NCBI GenBank assembly: GCA_003165595.1
Contig: PLWQ01000013.1
Coordinates: 1-64,000 of the forward strand
Direction of reading: 5' to 3'
Length of the DNA: 64,000 nt
Source of the DNA: Fibrobacterota bacterium
GTDB lineage: Bacteria; Fibrobacterota; Chitinivibrionia; Chitinivibrionales; FEN-1185
Shown here: positions 8,005-15,697 of the stretch, one piece after another
Layout of the letters: every line of letters starts with the position of its first letter
Numbering within the stretch: position 1 is the stretch's first letter
Notes under the pieces: model-generated
What the model was told of the DNA's origin: nothing
The model's input: the letters and a program-made list of their open reading frames with translations, nothing else
Database searches by the model: none
Program-made: the position numbers and the translations under genes

Positions 8005-8760
8005 ATGGGGACCCTGAAATTGCTGCTGGGCGCAGCGGTGGTCGCTGCAATCGGGCTGGTTGGCTGCAACGGTTCTTCTTCTCCGACATCGCCGGGAACC
8101 GGCGGAAATACCGGATCGGCGCCCATCATTTACGCAACCGTTGACTGGTCCATTGTCCAGACAAAATTGCTGGCATCAATTGGGATTGCGGTTGAGACGA
8201 CGGTTACCGCAACCGTCGAGGTTGAAAAATCCGCCACTGCTCAGGACACAACAGCGTCCGTCTCGCTGGTTATCAGCGGCGTCAGTTATCCACTTGCCTG
8301 GGTGAATGCCAATAGCGAATTCGTGAACACGGATCAACACAAGATTCCAGCCTCAGCGGTAACGAATGGCGACATGGTTGCCGTGGTCGTCACAAGCGGC
8401 GGCAAGACATACGCGGATTCCGAGCCCATGCCGGGCGGCATTAGCCTTGCCGCAGATGGATCAAGTGTAAGCTGGGCAAATGAAGGCACGGCGGATGATT
8501 TTGTACTTTACCCGGTAGACGCGACCACCGACATGCCCGACCTTTCCAATGCGGTGGTGAGCAGCGTTGCCGGCCTGGGCGGGATGGCGGTAAGCGCCGA
8601 CCTTTCGTCGCCTGTCACGGTGCCCCAGGGCTCGCTATCCTCCGGCAATACGTATGAAGCGGAAGTGATCGTTCAAAAAGATATTCCCTTTTCAGGCGCT
8701 GGCAGGTACAGCGATCTCAATGTGCGGCAGATTTTCCTGAAGGACTATCAAAAGCCCTGA
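8005..8760 (+). CDS. Hypothetical lipoprotein
   Basis: A 251-residue protein starting at ATG 8005 behind a GAGGAG ribosome site. It has a lipoprotein signal peptide with lipobox LVGC (Cys at about 22), then a Ser/Thr/Gly-rich linker. The mature part is rich in beta-forming residues and Asp/Ser and has no motif I recognise; its repeated VxVxxSGKTY-like strands suggest an Ig-like or carbohydrate-binding-type sandwich. It has its own promoter upstream and a strong hairpin terminator at 8809-8849, so it is probably monocistronic. Function unknown; outer-membrane or periplasmic anchoring is the only firm inference. Confidence 0.75.
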   Translation: MGTLKLLLGAAVVAAIGLVGCNGSSSPTSPGTGGNTGSAPIIYATVDWSIVQTKLLASIGIAVETTVTATVEVEKSATAQDTTASVSLVISGVSYPLAWVNANSEFVNTDQHKIPASAVTNGDMVAVVVTSGGKTYADSEPMPGGISLAADGSSVSWANEGTADDFVLYPVDATTDMPDLSNAVVSSVAGLGGMAVSADLSSPVTVPQGSLSSGNTYEAEVIVQKDIPFSGAGRYSDLNVRQIFLKDYQKP

Positions 8761-8808
8761 TTCCGGGCAGATTGTATTTGACAGACAGGGCTTCCTGATA
8801 CGACAAAC

Positions 8809-8849
8809 AAAAGCACCGCGGACTTCTGTCCGCGGTGCTTTTGTTTTTT
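8809..8849. terminator. Intrinsic terminator, probably bidirectional
   Basis: A 15-bp perfect stem with arms AAAAGCACCGCGGAC and its complement around a short TTCT loop region, followed by TTTTGTTTTTT on the plus strand. The minus strand also has a T-rich tail. It sits between the convergent genes ending at 8760 (+) and 8938 (-). Confidence 0.85.
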
Positions 8850-8937
8850 GGGAACTCGCCGCAACAGATTGCCGCGCGCCCTATTGAACGCCGAAGCTCT
8901 TGCCGCCGTCCGTTGACAACGTGACATGCATGAAGAA

Positions 8938-9588
8938 TTACCGCGAAAGGATCTGGAAGAACCCGCTCGTGGAGAAGGGGTTATTGCCGTTATATTCGCA
9001 AACCTGCACTTCGCAGTATGTTCCCACCGATCCTGCGCCAACCACCCACACAAACGACGTGGTCGTCGGCGGAATCGAGCCTGCGGTGTTGAGATTGTTG
9101 TAGCTTTTTCCACTGTCAACCGAGAGGTTGACAAGCAGGGACGAGAACAGTGCAGGATTGTCGCGCCAGCTAATTGTCACCGTATCGCCAGCGTGCACTT
9201 TCTGCCCGGCCGCGGGAGAGGTCACATAGATATACTTTTCCTGAAGATATGCGGACGTTCCGGTAGTTGCCGCTCCCGATCCGTCTTCGACCCGTATCTG
9301 AAAGCTGTCGGAGTACCATGTCGTGGGAAGCACAACCCTGGCTTCCTCCGGACCGAGGGACAGGATCGTGTCGAACGGCTGCCACGTCGCGTTTGCCAAG
9401 TGATAGTTGTACGACAGCACTGGTTTGGAAACGGACGGGTTCCATTGGACCGTTATGGTGTCACCTGCAAGCAGCTTCGCACCTGCCGCGGGCGCGGTGA
9501 TGTCTATTGCCGGCGTCGGCCTATTGCAATTCGCAAGTGACCCCAGGAAGATAGCCGACACGCAGAGAATCAATGATTTCTGTTTCAT
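8938..9588 (-). CDS. Lipoprotein with two Kre9/KNH-type Ig-like repeats
   Basis: A 216-residue protein from ATG 9588; a longer open frame upstream overlaps the preceding gene and is not used. Signal peptide MKQKSLILCVSAIF ends in a LANC lipobox. The mature part holds two repeats opening ITAPAAGAKLLAGDTITVQW and VTSPAAGQKVHAGDTVTISW, the pattern of the Ser-Thr-rich Kre9/Knh1-like Ig-like domain found in many bacterial surface proteins. It is the last gene of a three-gene minus-strand operon, 20 bp after the beta-barrel gene. Likely an outer-membrane accessory subunit; partner and ligand unknown. Confidence 0.75.
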   Translation of the reverse strand: MKQKSLILCVSAIFLGSLANCNRPTPAIDITAPAAGAKLLAGDTITVQWNPSVSKPVLSYNYHLANATWQPFDTILSLGPEEARVVLPTTWYSDSFQIRVEDGSGAATTGTSAYLQEKYIYVTSPAAGQKVHAGDTVTISWRDNPALFSSLLVNLSVDSGKSYNNLNTAGSIPPTTTSFVWVVGAGSVGTYCEVQVCEYNGNNPFSTSGFFQILSR

Positions 9589-9608
9589 CCGAAAACCTGC
9601 GTCCTTCT

Positions 9609-10778
9609 CTAAAACAGTGTTGTTTTGGTCCCGACAAACACGCTCCACCGGTGAAGCACGTCGTGCCAGTCGGGCGCGTTCCATTGCGCCATGGGTTTGG
9701 TATCGTATGGATCTGCCAGTTGTGCATTGGTGGCCGAGGCTGTCTTTCCGTGAAACGGAACATATGCCGCAACGAATATGGGGAAATTGCGTTGTGAGAA
9801 CTCGAGACCGTAGCACAAGGTCGCGGTCCACGACTGATTGTCCGGGTCGGGCGTGGGATTGTATTGTGACGGATCGAAGTTAGGTATCCAGGAAACGCCG
9901 ATAGGCGCCGAGAACATGAGACCGAATGAGTGGACAAAGTTCTCCAGCCCCTTGTATCCATAGAAGGCCGAAACAGTCACGCTGGGAGGACTGTACCCGC
10001 CAAGGTCGTTTTCGCCATAGGGCTTGAAAAAGTACTCAAACCGTTTCTTCTGGTCTGCAGACATCAGGTTCCAGGTGCCTGTGTCATTGTACAAAGGGAA
10101 ATAACTGTTCTTGCCCGAGAAATTGACGGCAAATGGATGGGTATAAATGGCGTCCACAAGTACAATCCCCTTGTCAACGTCCTTTGTATAGCCGAGGTCC
10201 AGCGTAAGGCTGTACAGACCGGTGCCGAGCTGCAGGTTAGTAGGAAGATACTGCGGAATCTTGTCTTTTCCAATGGTGGTGGCATAATCTCCCGTTGGAA
10301 TTGCCAGTGTAAAATTGTAGGTGAATTCTCCGGACACGCCGAAAGCGTTCTGGAAATCGACGCGGATGTCGCCCAGACCGTTGTTGACGATTCCGGTGAT
10401 TTCATCCGCTGCGGTGGATGTCTGCATGGACCCGTTCTTTGCCAGCACGGGAATCGTGAGCGCAAGAATGCTCGTGTACGTCGGGCGAATGCTCAGCCTC
10501 GTTTCCAGTGCATTGGTCATGGATTTCTTTGTGGCGCTTGACCCGTACATTTCCTGTACATCAAGCAACCCGCCTTCCACGCCGTTGCCGATCCATTTTG
10601 CGGTAGCTCCTCCCGCGCCGCCCGACCCTCCCGCGCCGCACCCGCCCACGCACACCCATGGCGTGGCAACCGCCTCCCGGCCTGAATGGCGGATCCCCAG
10701 TGTCCCGAAAAGCAACGCTGCCGCGAAGGAGCAAAGACATAACGAGGAACCACAGATCACCCGAGGTCGTTGTGTCAT
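9609..10778 (-). CDS. Putative outer-membrane beta-barrel protein
   Basis: A 389-residue protein. ATG 10778 overlaps the stop of the upstream gene (ATGA). The N-terminus has a signal peptide (SLCLCSFAAALLFGTLG), then a Gly-rich stretch. The rest alternates aromatic and polar residues in strand-like blocks (for example LQLGTGLYSLTLDLGYTKD) and the chain ends in Phe (VGTKTTLF), as barrels recognised by BAM do. The strand pattern resembles outer-membrane transporters of the phenol-degradation (MetA) type, but I cannot assign it firmly. It lies between two lipoproteins in an operon, which suggests that all three form an envelope complex. Confidence 0.7.
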   Translation of the reverse strand: MTQRPRVICGSSLCLCSFAAALLFGTLGIRHSGREAVATPWVCVGGCGAGGSGGAGGATAKWIGNGVEGGLLDVQEMYGSSATKKSMTNALETRLSIRPTYTSILALTIPVLAKNGSMQTSTAADEITGIVNNGLGDIRVDFQNAFGVSGEFTYNFTLAIPTGDYATTIGKDKIPQYLPTNLQLGTGLYSLTLDLGYTKDVDKGIVLVDAIYTHPFAVNFSGKNSYFPLYNDTGTWNLMSADQKKRFEYFFKPYGENDLGGYSPPSVTVSAFYGYKGLENFVHSFGLMFSAPIGVSWIPNFDPSQYNPTPDPDNQSWTATLCYGLEFSQRNFPIFVAAYVPFHGKTASATNAQLADPYDTKPMAQWNAPDWHDVLHRWSVFVGTKTTLF

Positions 10779-11878
10779 TGTACCCCTCCATCGAAGAAGA
10801 CATACGGCGTCACGGCCGGATCCATGCGTATGGCGTTGATGTTGTTTATTCGCAGCGATTTCCCGCTCTGGATATTGACAAGGTAGATATCGTAATTGCC
10901 GCCGGCGCCGTCCTGCGCAAGCGCGGAGAAATAGCCCGGATCGCTTGACCACCGCGGCCGCTGCCATTCTCCCTTCGATGCGTCCACCACGACATTGACG
11001 TTGAACGCGGATATCATGGTGTTGCTTTTGTCGGCGATAAAGACGTACTTGTGCTCAACGACGGTCTCGGTAAAGTTGGCCATGGTCTGCTTGCCTGCGA
11101 TATTGAGGAACATCATCCTGTCGGTGTGAACGCTATCCGGCGTTACCGAAGGATTGCATGTCTGGTTGCCCGGGTCAATCGGATTAAGTATGGAATCCGT
11201 GCGGTCATAAATATATGCGTATTTATACCCGGTGCAGAGATACCTCCCATCTTTCGAAAGGCCGCCGTAGAACGGATAAGGCGCGATCGTATCGCGCTTG
11301 AGGGCAGGCTGGCCGGTGGCGGCGTCCACCTGCCTCATACAGGTTACGTACGACGTATATGAGGTTATAGCCGCATTGAGAAACCCGAATGTATTGGCAT
11401 ACGTAACGAACAGATTACCCTGTGCATCCTTGTAGAAGTGGGGTTCGCTCCCGGGCTCGTCGACAAGAACGGGAGCGGACGCGGAATCGATTCTTTGTAT
11501 GTACACGGCGCTCTGCTGGCTGGCGGAGAAGCAATGGTAGGTGACGAACTTGCCGTCCGGCGAAACATTCGGGCAATCTGCCTTCCAAGTCTGCCTTCCG
11601 GCCGGCTTCTTGAGCGGTAATGGAACGGCGTTGGAGTCATTCAGATGGACGAAATAAATCGTCTGCAAAAGGACACTTTGTATTTCGTAACTATACAAAA
11701 GGGTCACATTGGCGGTGCCGCAGAACGAATCAATTGTTTGGGGCGAAACGAAAGCGTGCTGGGGCGGCGGAGGCGTGGGCGTAACAAAATGAATAGGCTT
11801 GTACGGCCACCCGCCATCGCACGATACCAGGAGCTGGCACAGGACGATTGCGGAGACAATCACTGCTATTTTTTTCAT
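10775..11878 (-). CDS. Lipoprotein with TolB/WD40-like propeller repeats
   Basis: A 367-residue protein. ATG 11878 has AAGGA upstream on the minus strand. Signal peptide MKKIAVIVSAIVLCQLL ends in lipobox LVSC. A Pro-rich linker follows, then propeller-like repeats such as NVSPDGKFVTYHCF, LSKDGRYLCTGYKY and RWSSDPGYFSALAQDGAG, which match the PD40/TolB type of beta-propeller blades. It is the first gene of the three-gene operon running to 8938, and its TGA overlaps the ATG of the barrel gene. Probably a surface or periplasmic sensor or scaffold; no enzymatic residues are apparent. Confidence 0.7.
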   Translation of the reverse strand: MKKIAVIVSAIVLCQLLVSCDGGWPYKPIHFVTPTPPPPQHAFVSPQTIDSFCGTANVTLLYSYEIQSVLLQTIYFVHLNDSNAVPLPLKKPAGRQTWKADCPNVSPDGKFVTYHCFSASQQSAVYIQRIDSASAPVLVDEPGSEPHFYKDAQGNLFVTYANTFGFLNAAITSYTSYVTCMRQVDAATGQPALKRDTIAPYPFYGGLSKDGRYLCTGYKYAYIYDRTDSILNPIDPGNQTCNPSVTPDSVHTDRMMFLNIAGKQTMANFTETVVEHKYVFIADKSNTMISAFNVNVVVDASKGEWQRPRWSSDPGYFSALAQDGAGGNYDIYLVNIQSGKSLRINNINAIRMDPAVTPYVFFDGGVQ

Positions 11879-11978
11879 CAAGAATCCTTCTGTTGTTCCA
11901 AGACCGAAAATCAGCTGTCTCACACTTAAGGGGACCTCTAAATATTCAAAAACGCGTTTTGTTATTGCAAACGAAGTA

Positions 11979-12032
11979 AAGCACCACGACTAAAACTGCA
12001 TACAGCCCGACAGGAGTAGACGCGTCCGCGAA
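11979..12032 (+). repeat. Dispersed 54-bp repeat, copy 1
   Basis: Opens AAGCACCACGACTA and contains ACAGGAGTAGACGCG. The reverse complement of 22079-22132 matches it over the whole 54 bp with about eight differences. Confidence 0.7.
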
Positions 12033-12047
12033 TCTAGCGTTTTTGAA

Positions 12048-12153
12048 AAGAATTACGGGAGATTCGCAATGCGGCTGCTCCCGTAGTATTGTAACCGGTC
12101 AAAGTCGCGGTGCCACGTCGCTACGCTCCTCGCAATGACATTGAGCAATTCTT
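12048..12153. repeat. Nested insert with short terminal inverted repeats
   Basis: The segment is bounded by AAGAATT (12048-12054) and AATTCTT (12147-12153) and interrupts the right end of the palindromic element. It contains a stem with arms ACGGGAG/CTCCCGT. The 1-28 and 11928-11955 copies represent the uninterrupted form. Confidence 0.5.
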
Positions 12154-12240
12154 AGAGGTCCCCTCAAAAAATAAATTTAGAGCGTCCGCCGTAGGTATTA
12201 TTAATTTGCCGCACACTGAGACCCGTAGAACATAATTACA

Positions 12241-12267
12241 AAGGCCTCCCGCTCTGGGGGAGGCCTT
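12241..12267 (-). terminator. Hairpin after lipoprotein gene, paralogue 1
   Basis: Stem arms AAGGCCTCCC/GGGAGGCCTT, placed 26 bp beyond the stop of the minus-strand gene at 12294. The T tract is weak. The region 12213-12272 is homologous to 14805-14866, downstream of the paralogous gene, so it was duplicated together with the gene. Confidence 0.55.
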
Positions 12268-12293
12268 GAACCCGGCATAACGATGTCTGGTAT

Positions 12294-12848
12294 CTACTTT
12301 ACAATGCTGAAATAGCAATCCGACGTATCCGGGTAATACGGAGGATTATAGGCACGGATTTCGATTAAACATTCACTAGAAATACTGCTGATTTTGTCGC
12401 TACTGCTCAGTTCGTAAAGGGTATCGGGAATCGTAATAACGTTGGCGACGACTATGGAATCTCCATGGAGAGCAAATTCCAGGGAATCTCCCAGCATGGT
12501 GCTGACATTCATAGGACCGGGATAATAGTCCGCCGTCGTATATTCTTTGCCGCCGACGAGTATACGCATCTCCGCCCCGCCCGCAGGCGGGTACTTGGAG
12601 CAGACTTTCACCGTACACTGCTGGCCGACATGAAACACCTCGCCGCCGTTCGGCGAAACGATCCGGATCATCGGATCCGCCACATCCAGCGGTATCGTTT
12701 TCTGCGGGAAAAGAGGGCACTTCGGTCCCGGCGGCGGATTCGTCGCGCCGTCTTTGCAAGAAAATGCCATTGCTATCAGAATCACACACGCCGCAGTGAT
12801 GCCGCGACGACCGAAGAGGGAAATCGAACCGGAAGGCCTAATTGGCAT
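12294..12848 (-). CDS. Small lipoprotein, NGGEVFHVG family, paralogue 1
   Basis: A 184-residue lipoprotein: signal peptide with lipobox AFSC and a Pro-rich linker with several Cys. An Ig-like core follows that opens IRIVSPNGGEVFHVGQQCTV, a form of the Kre9/KNH-like domain, and the chain ends YPDTSDCYFSIVK. AGGAG lies 7 bp before the ATG. It is clearly paralogous to the product of 14998-15534, which shares the NGGEVFHVG motif, the DPxIRI(V/I)SP entry, the SSIS(S/D)ECLI segment and the same ending. Paired cysteines suggest disulfides in the periplasm or outside. Function unknown. Confidence 0.75.
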   Translation of the reverse strand: MPIRPSGSISLFGRRGITAACVILIAMAFSCKDGATNPPPGPKCPLFPQKTIPLDVADPMIRIVSPNGGEVFHVGQQCTVKVCSKYPPAGGAEMRILVGGKEYTTADYYPGPMNVSTMLGDSLEFALHGDSIVVANVITIPDTLYELSSSDKISSISSECLIEIRAYNPPYYPDTSDCYFSIVK

Positions 12849-12894
12849 AGAAAAACTCCTATCCGTTAAGAATTTAGAATAAGTCTACGTCGCA

Positions 12895-14322
12895 CTAGCG
12901 GCCGACGATCATCCGTTGCATTGCTCCTTGCGGCGTTACGGAATAGTAAATGCCCGGGATAAGTTTCGGCATACTCAGGCCTTTTGACACGATGCGACCT
13001 CTGATATCGACTATATAATAACGCGTGGCGGAGGCTGAAACAAGGCCGGTGGTGCGACTGTTCCCTTCAAGCGGCGAAATGACGCCGTCTGATGTCGGAT
13101 CGATCCAGACGGCCGGAAAGTCCAGGAGCGTTTGGTGGCTGACTGGGGCCAGCGGCCTGAGAATCCTGGTCCAGGTGTTGGTTGGATAGTAAATGAGCCA
13201 AATTGCGCCTGTATCAGGTGTGTGAGCGCGTATGGCCTTATTTAATGAATCAGGGGTTATGTTAAAATTGGCCATAACCAGGCTACCAACGATGTAATTG
13301 TTATTATTAGTATAACTCCAACGTCCAAAATCAGCCCCGAAATCGCTGGTTTTAGCATCCCCGTCAAGCGTATCGCCGGCTTTAAGCCAACTGAAATATT
13401 GGCTGGGCGCCCAGTTTATACTGACGGCTTTCGTCTTTACAAGAGTATCAATCCATGATACAGGGGTAGCAGTTTTTTCCTGAAAGGGGACCAGTGTGAG
13501 CGAATGGTGACGAAAATTGCAGGTTTGATCCGCCAGGCAGAGACACCACTGTGCATACCCGGAATTGTAGCCGCCAATAGCTCCGTCATGGGATATCGTA
13601 CACATACAACCAGCCACCTGCTGCTTGGTGGGCACCCACAAATCCGCATCGGTGGCATTGCCGGTCGCGGGAATAGTGGCCATTCTGGGACAATCAGAGC
13701 CAGCGGTATTTATTCGGGCAAAAAGGTGGTTGGCTGCAACGCCGAATGTGAATGAGATGGAACCACCGAACTTGGCGATTGTGCGATCGGCACCGAATGT
13801 AGGCGCAGCAGCGGCGCTGAATGTTACGGGTACTGCATGCACCTCTGCGTCACCACTCGCTCTATAGGCAACATATTTAGTGGTAGCAGTGCTTCCCGGG
13901 GCATTGTACCAAAACGTACAAACACCAAAGCCGGGACCGGGGCCGCCGCCAAGGCTTACGACAGGCACCTGAGTCTTAAACTGACCATCGATACGGATTA
14001 TCCAAAGTTTACCGCTTCCGTAATAGAGGACCCACTGTCCATCTTCAGTTATTGCCGGGCTGGCACACGTGCCGTCACCGGAAGTGTTTGGAATAAGCGT
14101 TGCATTAAGCGAGCCTAATGGGGCGGTTACGACACCAGCACCACTCACAAAGCAGGAAACTACCGTCCCTTTCACGGGTAGAACGTAGCCGGAATCCACA
14201 TACTTTGTGATATTTACCCTGTGGGCAAAAGCCGGACACTGCGCCGAAGCCATGCCGGTGCACACGAGCAAGGCCAGGCAAACCAGGTAAGCTGCTGTCA
14301 GCCGATGCAAAATCCGCATCAT
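12895..14322 (-). CDS. Secreted protein with propeller-like repeats and C-terminal sorting tail
   Basis: A 475-residue protein. ATG 14322 follows AAGGGGGG and starts a signal peptide that ends GMASAQ; the frame is open to 14385 but lacks a ribosome site there. The body has repeated blocks such as SPAITEDGQWVLYYGSGKLW and TISHDGAIGGYNSGYAQW, consistent with beta-propeller blades. The end, YYIVDIRGRIVSKG...PGIYYSVTPQG, matches the DxxGR...GxY pattern of T9SS-type or Fibrobacter-type C-terminal sorting/Ig tails. It lies between the two paralogous lipoprotein genes on the same strand but has its own leader. Probably an exported surface protein; ligand unknown. Confidence 0.7.
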   Translation of the reverse strand: MMRILHRLTAAYLVCLALLVCTGMASAQCPAFAHRVNITKYVDSGYVLPVKGTVVSCFVSGAGVVTAPLGSLNATLIPNTSGDGTCASPAITEDGQWVLYYGSGKLWIIRIDGQFKTQVPVVSLGGGPGPGFGVCTFWYNAPGSTATTKYVAYRASGDAEVHAVPVTFSAAAAPTFGADRTIAKFGGSISFTFGVAANHLFARINTAGSDCPRMATIPATGNATDADLWVPTKQQVAGCMCTISHDGAIGGYNSGYAQWCLCLADQTCNFRHHSLTLVPFQEKTATPVSWIDTLVKTKAVSINWAPSQYFSWLKAGDTLDGDAKTSDFGADFGRWSYTNNNNYIVGSLVMANFNITPDSLNKAIRAHTPDTGAIWLIYYPTNTWTRILRPLAPVSHQTLLDFPAVWIDPTSDGVISPLEGNSRTTGLVSASATRYYIVDIRGRIVSKGLSMPKLIPGIYYSVTPQGAMQRMIVGR

Positions 14323-14584
14323 CGTAGACCCCCCTTTTAATTTTGTTAAGCGGTTTATCGCCCAGTCAAATGAAAATCTCGTCACAGAAATTCAATACTG
14401 TGGCATTATGGACCGGTTAGTAAGGCCGGTAGATGTGCCCGGCGCAACGCATCATTATTGAATTTACAATCTTTTCGCAGCCGCGCTAAGAAATATTGCG
14501 CCGCCAACCCATAATCCGTACTCAGGATGTATACGTTTGTCGGGCTTGGCGTAGCCGCGCTTCACTCATAATATATGGAAAAAA

Positions 14585-14731
14585 GTGCCAAATGCAGCCG
14601 ATTTTTTCCAGCAGGTGCAGGATTTGATTGCGACGGCAATTCCAGGAACAAACGCATGCGTGATCCTGTCGGGATTCTGGCTCCCTGATCGCGACAAAAG
14701 CAAATGGGTCATCGGAGTTTTGTATGGGTGA
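14585..14731 (+). CDS. Possible orphan 48-residue ORF or gene remnant
   Basis: Starting at GTG 14585, the frame encodes 48 residues with protein-like composition (FFQQVQDLIATAIPG, SGFWLPDRDKSKW) and ends at TGA 14729-14731. A GGA lies before the GTG, but there is no clear promoter. The frame opens at 14555 without a better start. It could be the C-terminal scrap of a lost gene. I do not recognise it, and open frames exist on the other strand too. Confidence 0.2.
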   Translation: MPNAADFFQQVQDLIATAIPGTNACVILSGFWLPDRDKSKWVIGVLYG

Positions 14732-14781
14732 CAGGGAGATGCCCCCCAAAGGCCCTTGTGCAAGCGAGCCGTCAATAAGGC

Positions 14782-14809
14782 GTAGGGGCACAAAATTTTG
14801 TGCCCCTAC
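14782..14809. repeat. Perfect 28-bp palindrome
   Basis: Two perfectly complementary 14-bp arms (GTAGGGGCACAAAA and its complement) with no loop. Similar GTAGGGGC-type palindromes are common interspersed repeats in environmental bacteria. No gene association is evident beyond lying downstream of paralogue 2. Confidence 0.8.
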
Positions 14810-14832
14810 TCAGACCTGCGGAACAGAATTAC

Positions 14833-14858
14833 AAGGCCTTCCGCCCTGAGGAGGCCTT
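14833..14858 (-). terminator. Hairpin after lipoprotein gene, paralogue 2
   Basis: Arms AAGGCCTTCC and GGAGGCCTT, homologous in sequence and position to the hairpin at 12241-12267. In this copy an insert (14860-14977) separates it from the gene end. Confidence 0.5.
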
Positions 14859-14859
14859 G

Positions 14860-14977
14860 AATCCCACTGCGAGCGCATTCCCCGAAGCTTGCTTCGGGGA
14901 ATGCGAGCGAATACAAATATTTCTTCTTCCATAGGGATGGAAGATTCCTCGCAGCTTGCTGCGGGGTCTTTCAATCC
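14860..14977. repeat. Inserted hairpin repeat cluster flanked by AATCC
   Basis: Between AATCC at 14860-14864 and AATCC at 14973-14977 lie three stem-loops. The first has 13-bp arms GCATTCCCCGAAG, the second is CTTCCAT/ATGGAAG and the third CCTCGCAG/CTGCGGGG. The second half (14922-14977) recurs as 22159-22214. The paralogous locus near 12268 lacks this block, so it serves as the empty site. Confidence 0.6.
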
Positions 14978-14997
14978 GGTTGATCGCTGCCTGTTAT

Positions 14998-15534
14998 CTA
15001 CTTTATAATACTAAAATAGCAATTGGAGGTGTCCCCGTAATAAGGTGGAGCATAGGTATTGATTGCTATCAAGCATTCATCGGAGATACTGGAGACGATT
15101 CCTCCACCCTGTTGCGCAAAAGAATCTGGAATAGAAAAGATCACTGCCTTGACAATGGTGTCTCCGCCGGCTCCTGCGGCAGAGTCTCCCGGCAGGGAGG
15201 CAACCAATGGGATATACGGCGGCCGGGTCGGGGCCACAACCGCCCCTCCGATGTTGACAAGAACTTCAGCCGAAGAAACCGGGTACCTGGACCTCACCTT
15301 CAGCGTGCACTGATCGCCGACATGGAACACTTCTCCGCCGTTTGGAGAAATGATCCTTATCCAAGGATCAAATGCATCTACAGGCCCTGGCTGTGGCGAA
15401 TGAGGACAATGGTTCGGACCTGGCTTGGCGGGCGAGCAAGAAAGGCCTACGGCAAAAAGGCCGGCAAAAAAAAGAATCCTCGCGATACGCCGGGCCGCGG
15501 CAACGTTTGCAAATGCAATAGAATTTCCTTTCAT
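14998..15534 (-). CDS. Small lipoprotein, NGGEVFHVG family, paralogue 2
   Basis: A 178-residue lipoprotein from ATG 15534, chosen because GGAGG lies 6 bp upstream; in-frame ATGs further up lack this. The signal peptide is long and ends FAVGLSC (lipobox). The mature part has PGPNHCPHSPQPGPVDAFDP and then the Ig-like core WIRIISPNGGEVFHVGDQCT, and ends YGDTSNCYFSIIK. It is the paralogue of 12294-12848. A promoter TTGAGC-16-TATATT lies upstream at 15622-15649. Role unknown; two copies close together suggest a recent duplication of a surface lipoprotein with its 3' hairpin. Confidence 0.75.
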   Translation of the reverse strand: MKGNSIAFANVAAARRIARILFFAGLFAVGLSCSPAKPGPNHCPHSPQPGPVDAFDPWIRIISPNGGEVFHVGDQCTLKVRSRYPVSSAEVLVNIGGAVVAPTRPPYIPLVASLPGDSAAGAGGDTIVKAVIFSIPDSFAQQGGGIVSSISDECLIAINTYAPPYYGDTSNCYFSIIK

Positions 15535-15621
15535 CTTGTACCTCCGCATGGAAGATGTGGTGGGTGTTGGAAAATCCCACGGCGTGCCTCCGGGTAATCT
15601 TCCCTGACAAAACCAAAAAAT

Positions 15622-15649
15622 AATATAAACGAGCATGGCCCGGGCTCAA
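15622..15649 (-). promoter_or_regulatory. Putative promoter for lipoprotein paralogue 2
   Basis: On the minus strand TTGAGC (15644-15649), a 16-bp spacer and TATATT (15622-15627), about 90 bp upstream of ATG 15534. Confidence 0.45.
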
Positions 15650-15679
15650 CGGAAAATGATGGGGGAGAAGTGATTATCC

Positions 15680-15697
15680 GTTACATGAACATGTAAC
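15680..15697. repeat. Short inverted repeat GTTACATG-AA-CATGTAAC
   Basis: Two perfect 8-bp arms with a 2-bp spacer, upstream of the minus-strand promoter. It has the form of an operator for a dimeric regulator, but no regulator gene is nearby. Confidence 0.35.

Larger units (their letters stand above)
11928..12164. mobile_element. MITE-like palindromic element
   Basis: Left end 11928-11955 begins AGGGGACCTCTA and ends AAAAACGC. The right end is its inverted copy, split into 12037-12046 and 12153-12164 by a nested insert. No open frame inside. The body carries a 54-bp repeat seen again at 22079-22132. A third end of the same kind is at 1-28. This is the structure of a non-autonomous transposable element; the transposase family cannot be named from the ends alone. 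Confidence 0.6.
14323..14997. other. Repeat-rich intergenic region
   Basis: Contains a weak short open frame (14585-14731), a perfect 28-bp palindrome, the hairpin of paralogue 2 and an inserted hairpin cluster; each is listed separately. Base composition is more AT-rich than the flanking genes. No RNA gene was recognised. Confidence 0.6.

Noticed and set aside
14522-14791. Minus-strand 89-codon frame in the repeat-rich gap
   Set aside because: No ribosome site, crosses part of the palindrome region, composition not protein-like; a plus-strand frame there is slightly better but also weak.
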